Shown piece after piece: positions 1 to 5,231 of a stretch of DNA of 28,183 nt. The position numbers and the translations under genes were made by a program. The stretch is from a virus, in the IMG/VR virus record IMGVR_UViG_3300034102_002838, positions 1 to 28,183 of that record, one strand, 5' to 3'. Each line of letters begins with the position of its first letter. Within the stretch, counting starts at the first letter, position 1. Below the pieces are notes generated by a model that was not told the DNA's origin, did not search any database, and saw nothing but the letters and a program-made list of their open reading frames with translations.

Positions 1-842
1 CAACCCGCAGGCAGCACCGGCCCCTCGGTAGGATGACCGACCAACTCCGCCCGCAGGCGAGGCGTCAGCGGAATGTGCCGGTCCGATCCGGTCTTCGATG
101 TCGCAGGCGCAATGTAGATTTCTTTCGCGCCCACAGCCTCCCAGTCGAGCCGCGCGATCTCTCCCGACTCAGCGTCCGGGCGGATGCCCGCAAAGGCGAG
201 GAGAGCCACCACACGGCGCTCCTCGACCGACTGGCAATGACCGAGCACCGCCTCGACCTCCGCCAGTGTGAGGATCTTGATCTCGGAGCTTTTCCGGTGC
301 CGTTCGCGGTAGTGAAGAACCGCCAGTACCCGCGTCGCCCTGGCATCGATCGTGGAGCGCGCCAATGGTCGATCCTGCACAAGCGCCGCCTCCACCACCG
401 CGCGGTCGATCGTCCCGCAGGGGAGGGATAGGAAACTCTTTGGCAGCCAGTTTAGCATCCGCCTCATTTCCGATTGATACCGCTTCGACCACCGCGCGTT
501 GCCAGCGGCCACCGAGCGGGAGTACCTCTCCTCAAATGTCTCCGAGCCCCCGGTCTGCGTGAGTTGCTTCACCACGACCCTCACAGCCTCGATCAACGAA
601 AGCCCAGTCGGAGCAAGTAAATCGACCGCAAGCGCTGCGTCTGCCGCGAGGTTGGCGCTGATCGCTCTGTTCCGCAGGCCGGAGTCATGCTGGTTTCGCA
701 ACGATGCCGCGAACTTTTTGGCTTCCGACATCGTTCGGAAAAACTTCCGGTGTCGCTTTCCATCCTGCGAGAGAGTCGCCGGAATGGAAACTCTTATCCC
801 CTCTGGGGTCTCTATCGGCACGATGGAAGGACGGCGTGGCAT
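1..842 (-). CDS. int: Tyrosine recombinase (phage integrase), 3' end beyond the window
   Basis: Reading the minus strand from the ATG at 842 gives 280 codons with no stop before the window edge. The visible part begins MPRRPSIVPIETPEG. It has an N-terminal region with a basic stretch (GKRHRKFFRTMSEAKKFAASLR) typical of arm-binding integrases, then a core-binding-like helical region, then the start of the catalytic domain. There, ALLAFAGIRPDAESGEIARLDW carries the first catalytic Arg (in GIRP) and the conserved Glu-Ile-x-x-Leu segment. SKTGSDRHIPLTPRL supplies the catalytic-Lys beta-turn region. The HxxR box and tyrosine lie beyond position 1 and cannot be checked. The enzyme should catalyse integration and excision. 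It reads away from an attachment region 118 bp upstream, the usual int-attP arrangement. Family assignment is firm; integrity is unknown. Confidence 0.9.
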   Translation of the reverse strand, partial: MPRRPSIVPIETPEGIRVSIPATLSQDGKRHRKFFRTMSEAKKFAASLRNQHDSGLRNRAISANLAADAALAVDLLAPTGLSLIEAVRVVVKQLTQTGGSETFEERYSRSVAAGNARWSKRYQSEMRRMLNWLPKSFLSLPCGTIDRAVVEAALVQDRPLARSTIDARATRVLAVLHYRERHRKSSEIKILTLAEVEAVLGHCQSVEERRVVALLAFAGIRPDAESGEIARLDWEAVGAKEIYIAPATSKTGSDRHIPLTPRLRAELVGHPTEGPVLPAG

Positions 843-887
843 TTGATTTATATCTAAATTACTGCCCAATAGCTGCCCAATCAAATG
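840..887 (-). promoter_or_regulatory. Inverted repeat enclosing the integrase start codon
   Basis: CATTTGATT (840-848) and AATCAAATG (879-887) are perfect 9-bp inverted arms. In the integrase mRNA the second arm contains the ATG start codon, so a 9-bp stem with a 30-nt loop could occlude initiation. The loop holds two CTGCCCAA repeats, so it may instead be a protein-binding site. The arms are seen; the role is inferred. Confidence 0.4.
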
Positions 888-1115
888 TTAAAATAGGCAA
901 CAACCGTAGGCTTTTGGCAACTATAGATTCTTGAAAAACCTAGGAAACACCTAGAAAACTGGAGCCGCTGGAGAGATTCGAACTCTCGGCCTGCACATTA
1001 CGAATGATTTACCTAGAGAAAAAAACCTAGGTTTTATCAGGAAAACCTTGGAAAAACTGCCCAATCCTGCCCAAACGCAAAAACACTGCCCAAACGCGAA
1101 AAAGTATTTGGGCAG
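862..1115. other. Phage attachment region (attP) with arm-type repeats on both sides of the core
   Basis: CTGCCCAA occurs at 862-869, 873-880, 1057-1064, 1067-1074 and 1086-1093, with an inverted copy at 1108-1115. A second motif, AAACCTAGG, occurs at 936-944 and 1023-1031, with relaxed copies at 949-955, 1011-1016 and 1043-1051. Both families flank the tRNA-derived core on both sides. Integrase arm-type sites are known to flank an attP core in this way. After integration each junction would keep only one arm, so repeats on both sides mean the window carries an unbroken attP or a circularised/virion-form genome. The stretch 843-1128 holds no gene. Confidence 0.7.
960..1006 (-). other. 3' half of tRNA-Thr(CGT): attachment core
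   Basis: On the minus strand this reads as the anticodon loop TTCGTAA (anticodon CGT, Thr), the 3' anticodon strand, the T arm GAGAG-TTCGAAT-CTCTC, the 3' acceptor strand CAGCGGC, discriminator T and CCA. Upstream of the loop the 5' anticodon strand is lost after two bases and no D arm follows, so this is not a functional tRNA. Phages that integrate into tRNA genes carry such a 3' half to rebuild the gene. The host target should be a tRNA-Thr(CGT) whose 5' acceptor strand is GCCGCTG. Confidence 0.8.
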
Positions 1116-1128
1116 TAAATGGCCGCTC

Positions 1129-1320
1129 CTACTTCTTCGTTTTCATCTCGGCCTCGATCTGCTCGATCACCAGTCCAAGGTGATGCGCAGACCAGTTCGC
1201 CATGGTGCGATTTTCACGAGCCGCCGCCTTTCGGATGCGTTCCTTAAGGGCTTTGGGCAATGAAACGCCCAGGAGCGTCTGATCCGGCGAGCGGTCTTTC
1301 GGCTTTTTGGGTGCTGACAT
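1129..1320 (-). CDS. Small ribbon-helix-helix (RHH) DNA-binding protein, leftward switch gene
   Basis: The product has 63 residues. After a short basic tail, LLGVSLPKALKERIRKAAARENRTMANWSAHHLG has the Arc/CopG pattern: a beta strand (residues about 16-21) followed by two helices with a basic face. Its closest relative in the window is the divergent gene at 1421-1624, with which it shares LGV-L-----KER--KAA---RT. RHH proteins act as dimers that insert paired beta strands in the major groove and often autorepress. It is transcribed towards the integrase and away from its partner across a 100-bp control region, like the two sides of a lysogeny switch. The family is fairly sure; the role as repressor or antirepressor is inferred. 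Confidence 0.75.
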   Translation of the reverse strand: MSAPKKPKDRSPDQTLLGVSLPKALKERIRKAAARENRTMANWSAHHLGLVIEQIEAEMKTKK

Positions 1321-1336
1321 GTCTGAATTTACAACA

Positions 1337-1373
1337 CCCTTAAAACCAAGGGAGCGATTTTTTTTTTTTTTTT
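1337..1373 (+). other. Short hairpin and 16-base T tract between the switch genes
   Basis: CCCTT (1337-1341) and AAGGG (1348-1352) can form a 5-bp stem. After five more bases comes an uninterrupted run of 16 T (1358-1373), the longest homopolymer in the window. A weak stem set back from the T run makes a poor intrinsic terminator. A rigid poly(dA:dT) tract shaping the divergent promoters is an equal alternative. The exact run length may carry sequencing error. Confidence 0.35.
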
Positions 1374-1380
1374 CGCGTTA

Positions 1381-1416
1381 TTGACTTGACGCTTTGCGTT
1401 AAACGCTGTTTAACGC
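1381..1416 (+). promoter_or_regulatory. Rightward switch promoter with tandem operator dyads
   Basis: TTGACG (1386-1391) and TTTAAC (1409-1414), 17 bp apart, form a possible sigma70-type promoter. Its predicted start would fall at or next to the ATG at 1421, making the mRNA nearly leaderless. GCGTTAAAC (1396-1404) and GTTTAACGC (1408-1416) are perfect inverted arms. The block also reads as two 11-bp dyads of type GCGTT-W-AACGC starting 10 bp apart (1396 and 1406). A half-site GCGTTA lies at 1375-1380. A protein bound here would cover the -10 element. Symmetry is seen; promoter use is inferred. Confidence 0.65.
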
Positions 1417-1420
1417 GGGC

Positions 1421-1624
1421 ATGCCACACGCAAAAGCAAAAACGACTACCTCCCAAACAGGGAATAAAGTTTCCGATTCAAGCACAGCATTTCTTGGCGT
1501 CAAGCTCTCAAGCGAGATGAAGGAGAGACTGAAAAAAGCAGCCTCACACCAAGAGCGTACAATCAGCGCATTTGCTCGCTACCATCTCTCCAAGGCCGCT
1601 GACAAAACACTCATCCATAATTGA
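1421..1624 (+). CDS. Small RHH DNA-binding protein, rightward switch gene
   Basis: The product has 67 residues and a polar, flexible N-terminus of about 25 residues. FLGVKLSSEMKERLKKAASHQERTISAFARYHLSK follows: a beta strand and two helices, paralogous to the leftward gene at 1129-1320. The ATG at 1421 sits only four bases after the operator dyads and has no Shine-Dalgarno sequence, which suits a leaderless or operator-controlled start. The stop at 1622-1624 is followed at once by the next gene's ATG at 1627, so the two are probably cotranscribed. Two related RHH proteins facing away from each other over one operator block suggests mutual repression, as with Cro and CI but in a different fold. 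Confidence 0.7.
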   Translation: MPHAKAKTTTSQTGNKVSDSSTAFLGVKLSSEMKERLKKAASHQERTISAFARYHLSKAADKTLIHN

Positions 1625-1626
1625 AA

Positions 1627-1818
1627 ATGAAACTGACCCCACAAGCACTTGCCGAGCAGCTCGGCGTCACCAAGCACACCATCTACCGCTGGACTCGCGA
1701 AGGAGTCATCACTCCAGTCGTCGCCGAGCGATCAATCACACGCTTCGATCTCACCGAGGTGATGGCGACACTCAAGGCCCGAGCCAAAAAGAAACAACCC
1801 CGCGCCCTTGTTTATTAA
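1627..1818 (+). CDS. MerR/excisionase-type helix-turn-helix protein
   Basis: The product has 63 residues starting MKLTPQALAEQLGV. The pattern LTPQALAEQLGVTKHTIYRWTREGVITP, followed by a short wing and ITRFDLTEVMATL, is the winged helix-turn-helix of the HTH_17/excisionase family. In such proteins the recognition helix is followed by a strand and a final helix that often names a DNA site. The TTG at 1621 is in frame, but ATG 1627 places the strand at the usual distance from the N-terminus. It follows the RHH gene by two bases. Excisionase (directing integrase to excise) and early transcription regulator are both possible; position near the switch fits either. Confidence 0.7.
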   Translation: MKLTPQALAEQLGVTKHTIYRWTREGVITPVVAERSITRFDLTEVMATLKARAKKKQPRALVY

Positions 1819-1838
1819 CCTCCCTTTTTTTGCATCTG

Positions 1839-1859
1839 CCGTTTAACGGCGTTTAACAA
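1839..1859 (+). promoter_or_regulatory. Second tandem operator matching the switch operator
   Basis: CCGTTTAACGG (1839-1849) is an 11-bp dyad with a single central base. The overlapping GCGTTTAACAA (1849-1859) repeats the pattern exactly 10 bp on. The switch operator at 1396-1416 has the same motif core and the same 10-bp register. It lies in the 59-bp gap before the membrane protein gene at 1878. The likely meaning is that one RHH protein controls both the switch and the early genes to the right. Confidence 0.6.
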
Positions 1860-1877
1860 CACCAACCCAACTACATC

Positions 1878-2156
1878 ATGAAAAGATCCGAACGCTACTA
1901 CCGAGACAGCCGCGCTGCGGCATTCCAATCCGCCACCGCATTCATGTCAGCAGTCGCCGCCGCTTGCTGGATACCCGGCGCGATCGTCGAAAACCAGCAG
2001 GGTGCCTCGTCGATCTGGCTGCTCTGCCTCATCGCCGCATCCGGCGCAGGACTCATTGCCGCCTTCGCAACCGCGACCAATGCCATGCGCTCCTACCGCA
2101 TCGGTGTCGAAGAAGAGTTCGTCGAAGCCCGCCGCGCGATCCGGCCGAGGATCTAA
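1878..2156 (+). CDS. Small membrane protein with two transmembrane segments
   Basis: The product has 92 residues. A basic N-terminus (MKRSERYYRDSRAAAFQ) precedes a hydrophobic segment around residues 17-36 (ATAFMSAVAAACWIPGAIV). A short polar loop (ENQQGASS) and a second segment (IWLLCLIAASGAGLIAAFA, about 46-65) follow, and the tail is charged. This is a helical hairpin in the inner membrane. I do not recognise a family. It is the first gene after the second RHH operator, so it may be under switch control. An immunity, superinfection-exclusion or holin-like role is conceivable, but nothing in the sequence decides. Confidence 0.6.
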   Translation: MKRSERYYRDSRAAAFQSATAFMSAVAAACWIPGAIVENQQGASSIWLLCLIAASGAGLIAAFATATNAMRSYRIGVEEEFVEARRAIRPRI

Positions 2157-2267
2157 AGATTTCCGACACTGCACTCCACCCCACGGCACAACACCACACT
2201 GCACTTCACGGCACAACGCGTCACTACACAACACAACATCCCATCTCCAACCCCAACGCTACAACCA
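2157..2267 (+). repeat. A/C-rich leader A
   Basis: This 111-bp untranslated stretch is first of three similar leaders. It opens with GATTTCCGAC (2158-2167) and continues as almost pure A and C on the coding strand, with recurring CACGGCAC and ACACAAC units, ending ACAACCAATG. It has no Shine-Dalgarno sequence and little ability to fold. See also 2876-3036 and 3541-3676. Confidence 0.6.
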
Positions 2268-2843
2268 ATGAAAAAAGCAACCGTTACACTGACAAGCGCG
2301 AGTCCCTACTCGCAGAGCCGACTTTATTCGGCAGAAGTCCCCAAACTCGAAAAGGAAAGCTCAGGCGACTATGATTCGAGAAACTGGAGAGAGCACCAGC
2401 ACTACAATAAAAAGACCGGCGAAGTCTATATCCCGCCGATGGCGATGAAGAACGCGCTCATGGAGTGCGCCCAATACCTCGGCGAGAAGATACCAGGCAA
2501 AGGCAACGCCACATGGACCAAGCACTTCACCGCAGGAATCCTTGTGACTGATCCACTCATGCTCGGAGTGAACAAGGACGAGACCCTTGGCGAAACCTTC
2601 ATGTGCCACGCCGACGGCAAAAGGAACTCTGGTACCCGCGTGCCGCGCAAGTTCCCCGTGATCCACGATTGGAGCGCCACGGCGATTTTCTACATCCTCG
2701 ATCAGACGATCACCAAGGATGTCTTTGAGAAGTACCTCGAAGAGGCTGGCAAGTTCATCGGTATCGGCCGCTTCCGCCCGCGCAACGGAGGATTCTATGG
2801 CCGCTTCCATGTCGGCGACGATCTCGTCTGGGAGGACGCATGA
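2268..2843 (+). CDS. RAMP/Cas7-like phage early protein (tentative)
   Basis: The product has 191 residues. Three features recall the RAMP (ferredoxin-like) proteins of CRISPR effector complexes. The first is an N-terminal strand followed by SPYSQSR. The second is EVYIPPMAMKNALMECAQYLG at about residues 51-71, which matches the 'IPGSSLKGALR' strand-helix transition. The third is FIGIGRFRPRNGGFYGRFHV near the C-terminus (about 163-182), which resembles the RAMP glycine-rich loop plus 'GRF' strand. The whole protein is about the size of a single small RAMP domain. No catalytic His is obvious. It could bind nucleic acid during early replication or recombination. It lies between two A/C-rich leaders and precedes a winged-helix-like gene and an OB-fold protein. 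The fold call is inferred from motif resemblance alone. Confidence 0.45.
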   Translation: MKKATVTLTSASPYSQSRLYSAEVPKLEKESSGDYDSRNWREHQHYNKKTGEVYIPPMAMKNALMECAQYLGEKIPGKGNATWTKHFTAGILVTDPLMLGVNKDETLGETFMCHADGKRNSGTRVPRKFPVIHDWSATAIFYILDQTITKDVFEKYLEEAGKFIGIGRFRPRNGGFYGRFHVGDDLVWEDA

Positions 2844-2849
2844 CACACC

Positions 2850-2873
2850 GGGGGCCGCGCATCCTACACGCGG
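2850..2873 (+). other. Intercistronic GC hairpin, copy 1
   Basis: CCGCG (2855-2859) pairs with CGCGG (2869-2873). It begins with the block CGGGGGCCGCGCATCC, which recurs with one change at 3940-3955. It sits seven bases after a stop codon and has no T tract, so it is better read as an mRNA-processing or stability element than a terminator. Confidence 0.45.
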
Positions 2874-2875
2874 AG

Positions 2876-3036
2876 GATTTCCGACGCACCACGGCACGCC
2901 ACCACACGTCACATCAAATCGCAACACAACACGACAACCTTTTTTCGGCACCGCACAACACCGCACCACACACCACGCCATGACACGACACTTCACAACA
3001 CAACACAACACAACACAACATCCAACTTTCAAAAAT
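2876..3036 (+). repeat. A/C-rich leader B with an (ACAAC)5 array
   Basis: This is the second leader. It opens GATTTCCGAC (2876-2885), then runs A/C-rich with CACGGCAC, a T/C burst near 2940 and five tandem ACAAC units at 2995-3019, ending just before ATG 3037. The strand asymmetry (A and C on top, almost no G or T) is extreme and not coding. An in-frame ORF extension through it encodes only Thr/His/Gln-rich junk. Confidence 0.65.
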
Positions 3037-3540
3037 ATGAACACTGACATCAACCCCAATCCAACTATCGGACGCGCTTCCGTCGAAGCGCAAGAACTCG
3101 CCAAGCACCTCGAAACTGCCGAGGTCGGCGATGTCTTCACCTATCAGCAGCTCAACACCCTTGCCAAGTGCGATGTGCAAAAGCGCAACACCGTCCTGCA
3201 AACAGCAAGGCGCATCGCTCAACGCCAGCGCAAGATCGTATTCGACACCATCGTCGGCGTCGGCATCAAGCGACTGAGTGATGAAGAGATCCCCGATGTC
3301 GGTGATGCCTCTATCAAGCGCAGCCGCAACATCGCGAAGAAAGGCATGCGCACACTCGCCTGCGCCGATCTTGGCAAGATGACCCAAGAAACAAAGGTCA
3401 AAGCGATCACCGCCAAGACCATCCTTGGCCTCTTTTCCGAAAGCGGATCACGCAAGGTCCGCTGCCTAGTCGAGCAAGGCGCTCGCACCGAGTCCGACAA
3501 CCTAAAGATCGGCAACATCAGCGCGCTCTTCGGGCGGTGA
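3037..3540 (+). CDS. Conserved-looking phage early protein, possible winged-helix DNA-binding
   Basis: The product has 167 residues from ATG 3037 (MNTDINPNPTIGRAS). The frame is open upstream to 2719, but that part overlaps the preceding gene and translates the A/C repeat, so it is rejected. The N-terminal half has a helix (VEAQELAKHLETAEVGD), then VFTYQQLNTLAKCDVQKRNTVLQTARRIAQRQ, then a strand pair KIVFDTIVGVGIKRLSDEEI. This layout suits a winged helix whose wing is the last strand pair. The C-terminal half is helical and rich in Lys, Ala and Thr. I do not recognise a named family. The place in an early module suggests a role in replication or transcription control. Confidence 0.7.
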   Translation: MNTDINPNPTIGRASVEAQELAKHLETAEVGDVFTYQQLNTLAKCDVQKRNTVLQTARRIAQRQRKIVFDTIVGVGIKRLSDEEIPDVGDASIKRSRNIAKKGMRTLACADLGKMTQETKVKAITAKTILGLFSESGSRKVRCLVEQGARTESDNLKIGNISALFGR

Positions 3541-3676
3541 GATTTCCTGCACATCACAACACAGCACTCCACACCACAACAAATCACCACACCACACGCC
3601 ACAACATCCGTTTTTCCGTCACCACACTACACATCGCCACACGGCACGTCGCCGCACAGCACAACACAACACCCCA
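3541..3676 (+). repeat. A/C-rich leader C
   Basis: This third leader again opens GATTTCC (3541-3547). It is dominated by CACAACAC-type units, carries a short T/C burst near 3610 and ends CACCCCAATG. The order 'GATTTCC, A/C tract, T/C burst, A/C tract, start codon' is the same as in leader B. Confidence 0.6.
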
Positions 3677-3928
3677 ATGATCTTCCAAATCCACCAACGA
3701 GTCTTCCGGCCGCATGTCATCATCCGAGAGCGCACACAGCGTGAGGACACTTACAAAGTCATCGAACGCCAGGACACATGCCTGCGCGTCTCGCCTAGCA
3801 ACGCAAAAGAAGTGCTTGCACTGCAACTCCTCGAGCACGGCGTCGACAAGTTTGCCCCAGCGGCCGGCAACGGCGTGGTCATTACGCAGGAGGCTCACCG
3901 CAAGCTCAACGCACCAACATCATTTTGA
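3677..3928 (+). CDS. Small protein of unknown function
   Basis: The product has 83 residues starting MIFQIHQRVFRPHVIIRERTQ. It looks like a compact alpha/beta protein: strands in the first 35 residues, then SPSNAKEVLALQLLEHGVDKFAPAAGNGVVITQEAHRKL. I see no catalytic motif, signal peptide or membrane segment. The ATG at 3677 directly follows leader C. An overlapping frame (3714-3938) gives a Ser/Thr/Arg-rich string and is a shadow. The gene belongs to the leader-separated early group, and the stop is followed by a copy of the GC hairpin. Function unknown. Confidence 0.6.
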   Translation: MIFQIHQRVFRPHVIIRERTQREDTYKVIERQDTCLRVSPSNAKEVLALQLLEHGVDKFAPAAGNGVVITQEAHRKLNAPTSF

Positions 3929-3939
3929 CAGCACATAAC

Positions 3940-3967
3940 GGGGGCCGCGCACCCGACGATCACGCGG
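3940..3967 (+). other. Intercistronic GC hairpin, copy 2
   Basis: CCGCG (3945-3949) pairs with CGCGG (3963-3967). The opening block CGGGGGCCGCGCACCC matches copy 1 at 2850 in 15 of 16 bases. It lies 11 bases after the stop of the preceding gene and before the ATG at 4000. Confidence 0.45.
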
Positions 3968-3999
3968 ACAAATCGAAACCATTGACCAACTGAAATACT

Positions 4000-4719
4000 A
4001 TGAAACTAAGCGAAAAAAAAGGCGGTGACTTCGTCCCGCACCCAATTACCGAAGGAACCGTTAAGGGCGTCATCGTCGATGTCACGCCGCTGAAGAAGCA
4101 GCAAAGCCAGTACGGCGAGCGCGAGGTCTTCCGCCTCGTCTATCAGACGGAAGTTGAGAACGAGGACGGCGGCCCCTGCTACATCTGGAGCCGTGCCTAT
4201 ACGCCATCGCTCAACGAGAAAGCAAATTTCCGCAAGGATCTGAAGAAGATCCTCGGCCGCGAACTCACCAAGGCCGAACTCGATGAGTTCGACCCAGATG
4301 TGTTGATCGGTACCGGCGTTAAGTTGATCGTCGAGCACGAGAAAAGCGAACGCGATGGGCAGACCTATGCAGTCATCTCGTTTCTCGGTGCTGACAAGAA
4401 AACCAAGGACAACGAGCCGCTCAAGCCTACCGGTAAGTATATCCGCGTGCAGGATCGTGACACCCAAGGCTCACCACAGAGCGCACCGGCTGCCCCAGCT
4501 AAAGCACCTGCAAAGGACGAACGCGCCGCATGGCAGAAGGTGATCGTTCACATCGGCAAGCACACAGGCAAAGCCCTGGGCGATGTCGATGAGGAAGGTG
4601 TCGAGCTGCTGATCCAGAAGTGGCTGCCGAGCGCGCTCAAGTCGAACAAGTCCGAGGACGCATTGCTGATCGCTGCACTCACCGAGGTGCAGGCACTGCT
4701 CAGCCCGAGCGACTACTAA
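4000..4719 (+). CDS. OB-fold ssDNA-binding-like protein with a C-terminal 'GKHTGK' domain
   Basis: The product has 239 residues. Residues about 17-130 alternate short strands (TVKGVIVDVTPLKK, REVFRLVYQTEVE, CYIWSRAYTPSL, GTGVKLIVEHEKSE, QTYAVISFLG). A helical insert (FRKDLKKILGRELTKAELDEF) separates the third and fourth. This is the layout of phage OB-fold ssDNA-binding proteins. An Ala/Pro-rich linker (SAPAAPAKAPAK, about 163-174) follows. The last 60 residues contain VIVHIGKHTGKALGDVDEEGVELLIQKWLP, like the small domain found at the end of ExoX-type exonucleases and some phage DNA-binding proteins. It probably coats ssDNA in replication or recombination. The neighbours (coiled-coil protein, nuclease, helicase, primase) agree. 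It is followed by a strong hairpin. Confidence 0.6.
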   Translation: MKLSEKKGGDFVPHPITEGTVKGVIVDVTPLKKQQSQYGEREVFRLVYQTEVENEDGGPCYIWSRAYTPSLNEKANFRKDLKKILGRELTKAELDEFDPDVLIGTGVKLIVEHEKSERDGQTYAVISFLGADKKTKDNEPLKPTGKYIRVQDRDTQGSPQSAPAAPAKAPAKDERAAWQKVIVHIGKHTGKALGDVDEEGVELLIQKWLPSALKSNKSEDALLIAALTEVQALLSPSDY

Positions 4720-4736
4720 AAGTCTCTCAGCCGTAG

Positions 4737-4764
4737 GTGCGCGCGCTTGGCCCGTCGCGCGTAC
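4737..4764 (+). other. Strong GC hairpin after the OB-fold gene
   Basis: GTGCGCGCG (4737-4745) pairs with CGCGCGTAC (4756-4764) over nine positions, one a G-T wobble, with a 10-base loop. It starts 17 bases after the stop at 4719. No T run follows, so transcription may read through to 4842. Third member of the stop-then-GC-hairpin pattern. Confidence 0.5.
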
Positions 4765-4841
4765 CGATCCGGCGGATGGCGAGGATTCCAAATCCGACCG
4801 CCAAGTCAACGGGCCGCCAATTTTCCACCCAATTACACCCA

Positions 4842-5231
4842 ATGCTCACCATCGCCGAAAAGATCGCCGCACAGCAGGCCGAGAAACAGGGAAAGCCCCA
4901 GCGGCCGCCGGCCGCCTCGATGATCCTCAAGAGGGATACGCCTCCATCGTCGCAAAGCTCGCTCCCGTCACCTCGATCTTTGAGCGCCAGCGTCGGCGAG
5001 GCGATCGACATGACGCCGACCAATGCCGACGCCGAGACAGCGACCTGGCACCAAGCACTGAACGCGTACGACTCGATGCTGTGCCTGATGCGGGATCCAT
5101 ACGAGCCGGAAGTGGTGTGGCTGGCAGTGAGAGCCGACCGACCGAGTCTGCCGCCGATCCTCATCCATCGTCTGCCGTGGGTCATCTACGACCACCCGAA
5201 CACACCACGGCACCCGAACGAGCCGTTCTAA
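4842..5231 (+). CDS. Unknown early protein beginning MLTIAEKIAAQQAEKQGKP
   Basis: The product has 129 residues from ATG 4842, preceded by CACCCA and no Shine-Dalgarno. The frame is open to 4737, but the upstream part covers the hairpin and is unlikely to be translated. An amphipathic helix (residues 1-18) leads into a Pro/Ser-rich linker. A conserved-looking C-terminus follows: WHQALNAYDSMLCLMRDPYEPEVVWLAVR, then LPPILIHRLPWVIYDHPN. I do not recognise the family. Its opening is echoed by LTISERLAAEARAKRDQP in the next frame, suggesting two tandem genes with a shared N-terminal module. Function unknown. Confidence 0.6.
   Translation: MLTIAEKIAAQQAEKQGKPQRPPAASMILKRDTPPSSQSSLPSPRSLSASVGEAIDMTPTNADAETATWHQALNAYDSMLCLMRDPYEPEVVWLAVRADRPSLPPILIHRLPWVIYDHPNTPRHPNEPF

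Noticed and set aside
960-1006. A functional tRNA-Thr gene
   Set aside because: Only the anticodon loop and everything 3' of it are present; no 5' acceptor, D arm or 5' anticodon strand precedes it.
2995-3019. CRISPR array or microsatellite suggested by (ACAAC)5 and other CA repeats
   Set aside because: The units are 5 bases and tandem, with no spacers or conserved repeat length; better described as part of a leader.
2719-3036. Upstream extension of the gene starting at 3037
   Set aside because: It overlaps the preceding gene and translates the A/C repeat into Thr/His/Gln-rich sequence; ATG 3037 follows directly after the leader.
2361-3140. Antisense open frame of 259 codons across the RAMP-like gene and leader B
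   Set aside because: Its Cys/Val-rich middle is just the reverse reading of the A/C leader, and it overlaps two convincing rightward genes.
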